The notes below the pieces were generated by a model, which saw only the letters and a program-made list of their open reading frames with translations, did not search any database and had not been told where the DNA came from. Source: an uncultured Flavobacteriales bacterium (GTDB lineage: Bacteria > Bacteroidota > Bacteroidia > Flavobacteriales_D > Crocinitomicaceae). Taken from it: a DNA stretch of 6,456 bases. Below are positions 1-5,622 of the stretch, piece by piece. Where the stretch lies: contig CALJKJ010000037.1 in NCBI GenBank assembly GCA_937973685.1, forward strand, positions 1 to 6,456, given 5' to 3'. The position numbers were made by a program, and so were the translations under genes. The first letter of the stretch is position 1; each line of letters opens with the position of its first letter.

Positions 1-1480
1 TATTTCCAGTAAATTGGTATTGAGCAATTGTAGCTGCAACAATAATCGAATCACTTCCGTTACAGTTTTCATCGATACCATTGTTTGGTATTTCTACTGC
101 TCCAGGATGAATTCCAGCAATACTATCTTTACAGTCAGTACTATTTGTTACATAACCAGTTGGTTGTGTACAAGCAATTTGTGTAATAAGCGCATTTCCA
201 TAACCATCGTTATCAAAGTCACGGTAGAATGTTTGTGCTAAACCAATAGCAGCATTAGCATCATTACAATCATTTGCATTGGTAACATATCCTATTGGTT
301 GAACACAAACGTTTTGTGTAGCTGCGGGATTTCCTAATCCATCGCCATCACTATCTTGGTAATACGTAACAGATGTTGCCATTGTTAAGTTGATCGTAAT
401 AATACTGTCACAACCCGCAACGTTTGTAATGGTATCCATTTTGATACCGCTTGTCGTAAAAGTCGCTCCACTTGGCGCTGTGTATGTTCCACAAGCTGTA
501 GCCGAAATAGAAGCAGTTGTTGCATTTTTTACGGTCAATGTTAAGTTGATGATGCTATCACAACCTGCAGCATTTGCGTTTGTCAAAGTTTGCGTGTATG
601 ATCCTGAAGTAGCGTATGTTTGTGTGTTCAAGGTATACGGACCACAATGAGTAACAGTTAGATTTTTAACAGTTGTACAACCTCCACTAGGCGTAACAGA
701 AGCCCAAGTTGGACCAACACGTAGTTCATCAATTTCTGCTTTTGGTGTTGCAGATGAATTTCTAATACAAATGGAACTAAAAGTTGTAAAAGTTGCAGTA
801 CCTGAATTGTTTGTAACTGTAGTTGTTGGTTCTGTACCTCCTAAACTCGTTGGGTTTACCCACAAAGAAGCGACAGTTGGACTAGTCGAACGGTCAAATT
901 TTACAACCACCAAATAGGTTGTTCCAAAAGTTAAATCGACAGGATTTTCTGTATAGGTTATTGTTCCAGTTGAAATATTAGAAATATTCAAGCGAAAATT
1001 AGCTCCGGCATTGGAAGAAACAATTCCTAAGCGGGCTCCTAAACTTGAAATGGAAGCACCAGCAGTAGCACCAAAACTCATGAAATAACCATTTGCAGAA
1101 GCAGTTGCACTTAACTGCGTGTTATCGATTACTTTAATTAATAATGAGTAATACTGAACATTAGCGGTTGTTGCAGTAAAAGAGCGATTGATGTCTCTTG
1201 GAGTTGTTGTGTTGGAACCAGGTAAATAAATTTTATTTCCAACAGACGCTGCCAATCCTGTGTAATTCAAACTTCCAGCAAGCACATCTATTGTACCAGT
1301 ACCAGTTGTTGCAGTATTACTATGTGTTGCCCAGTTGTTGGAACCGATCGCATCACTTGCTGTCGTTAAATTACCGCCAACAAATCCTGGTGTTGTGTAA
1401 TTGAAGTTTTCATACAAAGCAACTTGCCCAAAGCTTGTTCCTGTAAGTATCAAAAGTGTAAAGAGTAAGATTCTTTTCAT
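1..1480 (-). CDS. Secreted multidomain surface protein, N-terminal part (runs off left edge)
   Basis: Reading the minus strand from the ATG at 1480 gives 493 codons without a stop, continuing past position 1. Residues 1-18 (MKRILLFTLLILTGTSFG) form a classical signal peptide, so the product is exported. Residues 19-260 form a Gly/Thr/Ser-rich beta domain with the pattern 'YENFNY...GSLNYTGL...' and '...AEIDELRVGPTW', which I read as the LamG/concanavalin-like N-terminal domain common in Bacteroidota secreted proteins. Residues 268-369 hold two repeats ending in GCDSI, and residues 372-477 hold two MopE-type modules with DxDGDG and NDC motifs. Proteins of this build are usually type IX secretion substrates with a C-terminal sorting domain; that end lies outside the window, so secretion by T9SS is inference. 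A perfect TAnnTTTG element lies just upstream. Ribosome binding is not by a visible Shine-Dalgarno. The exact role (adhesion, matrix or metal binding) is not known. Confidence 0.9.
   Translation of the reverse strand, partial: MKRILLFTLLILTGTSFGQVALYENFNYTTPGFVGGNLTTASDAIGSNNWATHSNTATTGTGTIDVLAGSLNYTGLAASVGNKIYLPGSNTTTPRDINRSFTATTANVQYYSLLIKVIDNTQLSATASANGYFMSFGATAGASISSLGARLGIVSSNAGANFRLNISNISTGTITYTENPVDLTFGTTYLVVVKFDRSTSPTVASLWVNPTSLGGTEPTTTVTNNSGTATFTTFSSICIRNSSATPKAEIDELRVGPTWASVTPSGGCTTVKNLTVTHCGPYTLNTQTYATSGSYTQTLTNANAAGCDSIINLTLTVKNATTASISATACGTYTAPSGATFTTSGIKMDTITNVAGCDSIITINLTMATSVTYYQDSDGDGLGNPAATQNVCVQPIGYVTNANDCNDANAAIGLAQTFYRDFDNDGYGNALITQIACTQPTGYVTNSTDCKDSIAGIHPGAVEIPNNGIDENCNGSDSIIVAATIAQYQFTGN
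50..367 (-). repeat. Two MopE-type Asp/Cys-rich modules (putative metal binding)
   Basis: Residues 372-412 and 417-477 of the left-edge protein share the order Y-x-D-x-D-x-DG-x-GN, then C-x-QP-x-GYVTN, then DC-x-D. The first copy shows DSDGDGLGN (D376, D378, D380), C392 and C405; the second shows DFDNDGYGN (D421, D423, D425), C437, C450 and ends with HPGAVEIPNNGIDENCNG. This matches the motif known in databases as the MopE-like putative metal-binding repeat, related in its Asp ladder to thrombospondin type 3 calcium sites. Binding of calcium (or copper) is inferred from the family. The first copy lacks the HPGAxE...DENCNG ending. Confidence 0.8.
374..679 (-). repeat. Two tandem GCDSI modules in the surface protein
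   Basis: Residues 268-318 and 319-369 of the left-edge protein align as two modules: a Cys-Gly near the start (C279-G and C330-G), a Tyr-Thr strand, then AGCDSI (C307 and C357) followed by a beta strand of the form 'I-NLTL'. The DNA also keeps the similarity around the GCDSI codons, where both copies read as variants of TCACAACC-GCA-C-TTTG on the plus strand. Repeats of this kind are frequent in Bacteroidota surface proteins and probably form Ig-like beta sandwiches, with the paired cysteines possibly forming disulfides. Confidence 0.75.
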
Positions 1481-1494
1481 AAAAAAGTTTTTTA

Positions 1495-1502
1495 CAAAAG
1501 TA
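1495..1502 (-). promoter_or_regulatory. -7 promoter element for the surface protein gene
   Basis: The minus strand reads TACTTTTG, a full match to the Bacteroidetes -7 consensus TAnnTTTG, 14 nt before the ATG at 1480. No TTG at the usual -33 distance is present, so the match rests on one element. The transcript leader would be only about 10 nt long. Confidence 0.45.
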
Positions 1503-1586
1503 GGAAAAGCACTTCAATTATTACGCATAAAAAGCGCAATAGAAATCAACAAAAACAAGCATTTGTTAGTGTTTAACTTGTTGATA

Positions 1587-1608
1587 AGCAGCTAATTAAT
1601 TAGTTGCT
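1587..1608. repeat. 22-bp near-perfect palindrome between ribE and the surface protein gene
   Basis: The 22 bases are an inverted repeat about a TTAA centre, with one mismatched pair (G1591 against T1604). It lies 35 nt beyond the riboflavin synthase stop codon and about 85 nt upstream of the surface protein's promoter element. No T-run follows on either strand, so it does not look like an intrinsic terminator; a protein-binding site is possible. Confidence 0.4.
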
Positions 1609-1642
1609 AAATCGATTTACTACAAAGTGTATTATAAAACTG

Positions 1643-2230
1643 TTAAGCTTTTGTTTGCTCCAATAAGCGCGCCACATATTTACCAATAATGTCAAATTCC
1701 AAATTGATTTGAGTTCCTACTTGAAAGGTGTGGAAATTGGTATGTTCGTAGGTATATGGGATGATACAAACAGAAAGTAAGCCAGGTTGTGAATCGACAA
1801 CTGTTAAACTAACGCCGTTGATTGTGATGGATCCTTTTTCGACTGTTGGTTGATTTGTTGCATATCGAAACGTGTATTTCCAGCTACCACCCAGATCTTC
1901 AATTGCAATGCATTCGCCAGTTGTGTCGACATGTCCTTGTACGATATGACCATCCAAACGTGCACCCAATTGCATGCACCGTTCGAGGTTAACTTTTGTC
2001 CCAACTTGCCAAGCACCGAGATTTGTTTTGTCCAACGTCTCTTGAATGGCTGTGACAACATACTCATCACCATTTATTTTTACTACGGTCAAACAACAAC
2101 CATTGTGTGCTACACTTTGATCGATTTTTAATTCATTTGTAATACCTGAACGAACAGTGAAGTGAATATTGGATTGTTCTTGTTCGATTGCGGTAATTTC
2201 ACCAAGTGTTTCGATTATTCCTGTAAACAT
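1643..2230 (-). CDS. ribE: Riboflavin synthase, alpha chain
   Basis: The enzyme joins two molecules of 6,7-dimethyl-8-ribityllumazine to give riboflavin and 5-amino-6-ribitylaminouracil, the last step of riboflavin synthesis, in the cytoplasm as a trimer. The 195-residue product has the usual family length (about 200) and the two-barrel internal duplication. It starts with the hallmark MFTGIIE, and has SVAHNGCCLTV at 39-49 in barrel one, mirrored by GSITINGVSLTV at 133-144 in barrel two, with the linker region NLERCMQLGARLDGHIVQGH at 81-100. The frame stays open 34 codons further upstream to 2332, but that stretch overlaps the end of the preceding gene and the family always begins MFTG, so the ATG at 2228-2230 is the start. 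It follows the polymerase/ligase gene after 17 nt, so it is probably co-transcribed. No other rib gene and no FMN riboswitch is visible. Some schemes call this gene ribC. Confidence 0.97.
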   Translation of the reverse strand: MFTGIIETLGEITAIEQEQSNIHFTVRSGITNELKIDQSVAHNGCCLTVVKINGDEYVVTAIQETLDKTNLGAWQVGTKVNLERCMQLGARLDGHIVQGHVDTTGECIAIEDLGGSWKYTFRYATNQPTVEKGSITINGVSLTVVDSQPGLLSVCIIPYTYEHTNFHTFQVGTQINLEFDIIGKYVARLLEQTKA

Positions 2231-2247
2231 AGCTGTTGTTTTTAATT

Positions 2248-3702
2248 TCAAACAGTTGGATTTGTTTGTTGTTCGTTCAATTTCGATTTTAACTGCGCGG
2301 TTAATGCAATGAAAATGGCGCACATACTCCAAATGGGAACGGCGGCTTTGTCCGTATCCAAATAATTATTCAAAAACGCATGAATAAAATAGGTAGAAAG
2401 CGCTACGATCATTCCCATCAACAGTGTTTTTGTTTCTTTATCTGAGCTTGGCCAGCGTTGGTACAAGGTAATTCCTTGGTAGAAAATGGCTGTAACTAGT
2501 GCCAACATTGTCAACAAACCGAGTACGCCCATTTCGGCCAAGGGACCAAGGTATTCGCTGTGCGCATTTCCCATGTCGCCAAAATTGGTTGAAATGATGG
2601 TTAAATTTTCTGGCTCTTGAAAACGAGCATATTCAAACGCATAAGTTCCTGGCCCAAATCCCATAATTGGTCGTTCTTCAAACATTGCAAGCGCACACGA
2701 CCAACGGTTAATTCGTTCCAAGTTAGAAGCATCTGTTGTGACATTTGTTGCGCTTTGCAACCGTTCACCAAATTCCTCAGTAGTGTGTTCAAATTTATTG
2801 CGTTCCAAGTTTTGTTGAATGCCTTCCCACGAAAACCAAACGAAACCCAACGCGATAAGCGCAACGGATGCCAGTAATGAAAACTTGACCCGAAAACGAA
2901 TGAGTAACCAAATAACCGCACCTAGAATTACACTCAACCAAGCCGCTCTGGTGTAACTAAAGTACAAGGCGATGAGGTTGATACCCAAAAAGCAAATCAA
3001 AATTAATTGAACGAGGGGTGTGTGTTTTTTTGAAAAGTACAGTGCGAATATAAGTGGGAAAACAAGCGCGACGATGGCTCCGTAAATCGTATGGTCTTTG
3101 AAAAATGGCCACATGACCCAGTGCGATTCTTTTTCACCAAACGCATACAACGAGTGAGTGAAAACGGTATAAATCATCGCAATTACCATCGAAACAATGA
3201 ACAACCAAAAAAACCATTTTACTTTTTGGGTATTTTTAAAAACGCCACTTCCGTAAAGTAAAACAGGAACGATGAACCAAATTTTCGCCAACAAAAACTT
3301 ATACGAAACCAAGGGATGTTCACTAGTTATACCAGTAATGAAAATCCAAATTAAATAAGCAGATACCGCCCAAATAATGGGAGAAGCTTTGAGATAATTG
3401 GGGAAAACACGGTATTTTAAAGCTTGAAATAATAGGAGTAAGGTTGTGCCAAAAAGCAGCGGTTCAGTTGGCAAAAATAAGCCAAAACCATCTGTGAATT
3501 CTTCGATGTTAACAGAAAGAGGTGTTGCTGCAATGATAAAGAAAAACGTGTATTCGGTGTAAAAGATTGCTACATAAAGTACGATTAATGCAAATGGTGC
3601 TACGTAGCCCAAATAGGAATCTTCCCAAATGGAAAAACCTAACAATCCGACAAACAGTACGCCAAAAAGCAGTAACCAGCTATTTTCTTTCCAAAAAGAC
3701 AC
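2248..3702 (-). CDS. O-antigen ligase/polymerase family membrane protein (Wzy/WaaL-like)
   Basis: A 484-residue polytopic inner-membrane protein with roughly 11-14 hydrophobic segments. The family either polymerises lipid-linked repeat units (Wzy) or transfers the finished glycan to its acceptor (WaaL) on the periplasmic face. The signature region (Wzy_C) is clear: SYTRAAWLSVILGAVIWLL from residue 249, a large periplasmic loop at about 291-385, then ERPIMGFGPGTYAFEYARF (343-361) and GNAHSEYLGPLAEMGVLGLL (378-397). R252 and H381 match the conserved Arg and His seen in such enzymes. The start is GTG at 3700-3702, one base after the wzz stop codon (TAA-G-GTG); the next in-frame Met is at residue 172, inside the membrane part, so GTG is the only reasonable start and translational coupling is likely. 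No glycosyltransferases are visible nearby, so the glycan (O-antigen, capsule or exopolysaccharide) cannot be named, and polymerase against ligase cannot be decided from sequence alone. Confidence 0.9.
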   Translation of the reverse strand: MSFWKENSWLLLFGVLFVGLLGFSIWEDSYLGYVAPFALIVLYVAIFYTEYTFFFIIAATPLSVNIEEFTDGFGLFLPTEPLLFGTTLLLLFQALKYRVFPNYLKASPIIWAVSAYLIWIFITGITSEHPLVSYKFLLAKIWFIVPVLLYGSGVFKNTQKVKWFFWLFIVSMVIAMIYTVFTHSLYAFGEKESHWVMWPFFKDHTIYGAIVALVFPLIFALYFSKKHTPLVQLILICFLGINLIALYFSYTRAAWLSVILGAVIWLLIRFRVKFSLLASVALIALGFVWFSWEGIQQNLERNKFEHTTEEFGERLQSATNVTTDASNLERINRWSCALAMFEERPIMGFGPGTYAFEYARFQEPENLTIISTNFGDMGNAHSEYLGPLAEMGVLGLLTMLALVTAIFYQGITLYQRWPSSDKETKTLLMGMIVALSTYFIHAFLNNYLDTDKAAVPIWSMCAIFIALTAQLKSKLNEQQTNPTV

Positions 3703-3703
3703 C

Positions 3704-4699
3704 TTATGAAATTTGGCGAAGTTCTTTTAATTTATCGATCAATAACAATCCAAAGACACCAAAGAAAAATGTACCGATAGTTGCTAACAAGACAATAATC
3801 AAGCGTTTTGGTTTGTCTTTTTTATCGGCAACAACCGCACGTTCCACAATAAATTTGTGATTGAATTGTGTGTTAGCATCCGATTCAGCTTGTTCGTAAG
3901 AAATTGCAAATTCAGATAATTTGATAATTTTTTCACTGCGCACTTCTTCCAATCCATCGAACACTGCACCGTATTGCAAATTGATATCGATGCGTTTTTT
4001 GAAATCCGCTTTATCTGCAGGATTTTTCGCATCTACATATGCGGCAAATAAGTTAGCGCGTCCTTCGAGAGGAACTACGCCAAGACTTGCCAATGAATCC
4101 AATTGTGCAGAAATTAATTTCTTTTCATTCTCCAACTGATCGCGTTTACGCTTATTAATTTCAAAAGCAGGCACGGTACGTTCCATCACCATTTCATTTT
4201 TCACAGTATCAATTAGGTCGACAATTTTATTAGCGATATCAGCTGCGAGGACAGGATCGCGATCTAACACATCAATTTGAATAGAACCATAGCGTGTGCG
4301 TTCAAACAAAATGTGTTGGGTGTAATCTTTGACTAATTTATAGTATTTATTAGGATCACTTTCATCGATTTCGTAGTGTTTCATTAAATTAAAACGACTA
4401 ACGACCTTATCGCGCACTTTTGAAGATTGCAAGATTTGAATCAATTGTTCAGCTTGATCTTCTTCCCCAAAATCCATTGAAGACGCTTTTGCATTGCGTT
4501 GTTCCGAAAACGAAACCGTGCTTGTAGCAGCCGGGAAAACTATTGCTGTTGAGCGGTAAAGTGGCGTTAACAAGAAAGATACAATAATCGATACGACAAA
4601 ACCAATACCTGTTAATAGTCCTAAAACCTTGCGTTTTTTCCAAATACTAATCAATAGATTGGCTCTTTCTTGTACTTGTTGCGCTTTATTTTCTTCCAT
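3704..4699 (-). CDS. Wzz-type chain-length determinant protein
   Basis: A 331-residue inner-membrane protein of the polysaccharide co-polymerase family, which sets the chain length of surface polysaccharides made by the Wzy pathway. The layout is standard: a short cytoplasmic N-terminus, TM1 at about 26-46 ending in LLTPLYRSTAIVFP, a long periplasmic helical domain (about 50-295) with coiled-coil-prone stretches near 180-205 and 250-275, a Pro/Lys stretch KKDKPKR (293-299), and TM2 at about 299-321 ending in LLLIDKLKEL. There is no C-terminal tyrosine kinase domain or Walker motif, so it resembles Wzz rather than full-length Wzc. It is directly followed by the polymerase/ligase gene, the natural partner. 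The ATG at 4697-4699 has no Shine-Dalgarno. Family assignment is firm; the specific glycan is unknown. Confidence 0.92.
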   Translation of the reverse strand: MEENKAQQVQERANLLISIWKKRKVLGLLTGIGFVVSIIVSFLLTPLYRSTAIVFPAATSTVSFSEQRNAKASSMDFGEEDQAEQLIQILQSSKVRDKVVSRFNLMKHYEIDESDPNKYYKLVKDYTQHILFERTRYGSIQIDVLDRDPVLAADIANKIVDLIDTVKNEMVMERTVPAFEINKRKRDQLENEKKLISAQLDSLASLGVVPLEGRANLFAAYVDAKNPADKADFKKRIDINLQYGAVFDGLEEVRSEKIIKLSEFAISYEQAESDANTQFNHKFIVERAVVADKKDKPKRLIIVLLATIGTFFFGVFGLLLIDKLKELRQIS

Positions 4700-4713
4700 G
4701 AATCATCATTTTG

Positions 4714-4731
4714 AACCGCGAATTTACGGTT
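4714..4731. promoter_or_regulatory. Interrupted palindrome upstream of wzz, possible operator
   Basis: AACCG and CGGTT flank an 8-base centre with AATT in its middle, giving an 18-bp two-fold symmetric site 14 nt upstream of the wzz start. It lies between the HTH regulator gene and wzz. Binding by the neighbouring regulator is only a guess. Confidence 0.25.
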
Positions 4732-4747
4732 TGTCAACTACAAACGA

Positions 4748-4755
4748 GAAATTTA
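4748..4755 (-). promoter_or_regulatory. Possible weak -7 element for the wzz operon
   Basis: The minus strand reads TAAATTTC, seven of eight positions of TAnnTTTG, about 48 nt before the wzz ATG. No -33 TTG is found. If it is not a promoter, wzz may be transcribed from the HTH gene's promoter, since no terminator is visible between the two genes. Confidence 0.2.
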
Positions 4756-4790
4756 GCTGAAAATTATACGGATTAAAATAAAAAACGGTG

Positions 4791-5138
4791 TTATTTCGAT
4801 TTTGATTTTATTGATTGCACTTCTTGTTGAAGTGCGTTGACTTGTTGTTGTAAATTATTTAATTGTTGCGAAAGAATTGAAACTTGAATGGAAGTAGAAT
4901 TTGATTTTTCATACAAGCTCTCTTCTTTTAGTATAGGGGAATCGTTTAAAATCTCTGAAATTGACAAGTTGAATATTTCAGATAATTGGTACAGACGTTC
5001 CAAATTTATTGCTGTTATACCTCGCTCGATATTTGAATAAGCTGCAACAGTTAGATTCAATTCATCAGCGATGTTCTGTTGACTTAAACCTTTTTGTAAC
5101 CGCAACATTCTTATTCGTTCAGCAATACGTTCGTTCAT
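4791..5138 (-). CDS. XRE-family HTH transcriptional regulator with C-terminal coiled coil
   Basis: A 115-residue DNA-binding protein. Residues 7-63 form a standard HTH_3/Cro-C1 domain: RIRMLRLQKGLSQQNIADEL, then the recognition-helix region LTVAAYSNIERG (29-40) and the closing helices LERLYQLSEIFNLSISEIL. Residues 85-111 form a short Gln-rich coiled coil with hydrophobic residues at heptad spacing (V86, L89, L93, L96, V100, L103, V107, I110), probably for dimerisation. This architecture, an N-terminal XRE domain plus a small C-terminal coiled coil, is common in Bacteroidota. It is transcribed away from the lipoprotein gene at 5246 and in the same direction as wzz. A perfect -7 element sits 4 nt before the ATG, with an inverted repeat about 18 nt further upstream, a layout that suggests autoregulation. 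Targets are not known. Confidence 0.93.
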   Translation of the reverse strand: MNERIAERIRMLRLQKGLSQQNIADELNLTVAAYSNIERGITAINLERLYQLSEIFNLSISEILNDSPILKEESLYEKSNSTSIQVSILSQQLNNLQQQVNALQQEVQSIKSKSK

Positions 5139-5142
5139 ATCT

Positions 5143-5150
5143 CAAATTTA
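5143..5150 (-). promoter_or_regulatory. -7 promoter element of the HTH regulator gene
   Basis: The minus strand reads TAAATTTG, a full TAnnTTTG match, separated from the ATG by only AGAT. Transcription from it would begin at or within a few bases of the start codon, giving a leaderless or nearly leaderless mRNA. No consensus TTG lies at -33; a TTTAG inside the palindrome at 5168-5181 occupies that position. Confidence 0.45.
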
Positions 5151-5167
5151 GAAGCATAAGACCGCTT

Positions 5168-5181
5168 AATACTAAAGTATT
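5168..5181. promoter_or_regulatory. Inverted repeat AATACT-AA-AGTATT, candidate operator
   Basis: Two perfect 6-bp arms with a 2-bp spacer lie 17 nt upstream of the HTH gene's -7 element, overlapping where its -33 element should be. Size and position fit a Cro/C1-type operator for autorepression by the adjacent XRE protein. This is inference; the region is AT-rich. Confidence 0.4.
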
Positions 5182-5193
5182 TTATGATTTTTT

Positions 5194-5211
5194 ATATTAT
5201 TACTATAATAT
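5194..5211. promoter_or_regulatory. Second inverted repeat ATATTA-N6-TAATAT next to the lipoprotein promoter
   Basis: Two 6-bp arms with a 6-bp spacer end 3 nt before the plus-strand -7 element. It may be an operator for the plus-strand genes, but arms made only of A and T arise easily by chance in this composition. Confidence 0.2.
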
Positions 5212-5214
5212 TTA

Positions 5215-5222
5215 TATTTTTG
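5215..5222 (+). promoter_or_regulatory. -7 promoter element of the lipoprotein/TM2/DUF2752 run
   Basis: TATTTTTG matches TAnnTTTG in full and lies 23 nt before the ATG at 5246, which predicts a leader of about 18 nt. A TTG at -33 is missing, so the promoter could be weak or activator-dependent. Confidence 0.4.
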
Positions 5223-5245
5223 CTTTTGTAATTTAAATTTTAACC

Positions 5246-5617
5246 ATGAAAAAAATCATTTTTTTAGCATTTATTGCTTTTAGCGTAACAACAATTTTCA
5301 GCAGTTGTAAAAAAGAAACGGTAGTACCAACCAAAACAACTGGTCACCTAACGGTATTGCCTAAACTTTCTGGATCTACTCTTTTATTACCAGGAACAGA
5401 TATTGGCATTGCCACTTCATTAGACAATTTGAATAATGGAATTTACCTTCAAGATATTACTTCAGGCTCAAATGGCACGGCAGATTTTGGTGAATTAAAT
5501 CCTGGGAATTATTACATAGATGCAGATTATTTTGACGGGACAAACTCCTATTATGGTTCCGGTCAATTTCAAATCACTGCAAATACAGACCTAAGCTTAT
5601 CTATTTACTTAAATTAA
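5246..5617 (+). CDS. Small lipoprotein with an Ig/prealbumin-like beta domain
   Basis: A 123-residue protein. Residues 1-20 are a lipoprotein signal peptide with lipobox FSSC and lipidated Cys21, followed by KKE, so it should be anchored in the envelope, probably the outer membrane. The remainder (about 33-123) is predicted beta-rich: GHLTVLP, a GTDIGIA strand, then the turn GTADFGELNPGNYYIDADYF (77-96) and a final strand LSLSIYLN. The 'G-x-A-x-F-x-x-L-x-P-G-x-Y' pattern is typical of small carboxypeptidase-regulatory or SpaA-like Ig folds found in many Bacteroidota lipoproteins. No catalytic residues are evident. It heads a plus-strand run, with the next gene 5 nt after its stop. I do not recognise a named family; its function is unknown. 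Confidence 0.88.
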   Translation: MKKIIFLAFIAFSVTTIFSSCKKETVVPTKTTGHLTVLPKLSGSTLLLPGTDIGIATSLDNLNNGIYLQDITSGSNGTADFGELNPGNYYIDADYFDGTNSYYGSGQFQITANTDLSLSIYLN

Positions 5618-5622
5618 TAATT

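Noticed and set aside
14..650. Plus-strand ORFs of 75 and 86 codons (14-241 and 390-650)
   Set aside because: They are antisense to the surface protein, which has a signal peptide and recognisable repeats; their sequences show no domain, signal or start context.
1198..1595. Plus-strand ORFs at 1198-1404 and 1401-1595
   Set aside because: The first is antisense to the surface protein; the second runs from its signal-peptide region through its promoter. Low-complexity translations without recognisable features.
1587..1608. Palindrome considered as terminator of the wzz-wzy-ribE transcript
   Set aside because: No run of T follows on the minus strand and the centre leaves almost no natural loop, so it is not a convincing intrinsic terminator.
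2231..2332. 34-codon N-terminal extension of riboflavin synthase starting at the ATG at 2332
   Set aside because: It overlaps the last 85 bases of the polymerase/ligase gene, has no family similarity, and the canonical MFTGII start lies downstream at 2230.
2601..2921. Alternative-frame ORFs inside the polymerase gene (106 codons minus, 86 codons plus)
   Set aside because: They lie fully within a gene with clear Wzy_C motifs and lack membrane, domain or start signals of their own.
3704..4699. Wzc-type tyrosine autokinase
   Set aside because: The protein ends just after the second membrane helix; there are no Walker A/B motifs or Tyr cluster, so only the Wzz part is present.
4715..4739. TTGACA on the minus strand upstream of wzz, resembling a sigma-70 -35 box
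   Set aside because: At 17 nt spacing the -10 position reads TCAAAA, a poor TATAAT match, and Bacteroidota primary sigma factors use the -33/-7 TTG and TAnnTTTG elements instead.
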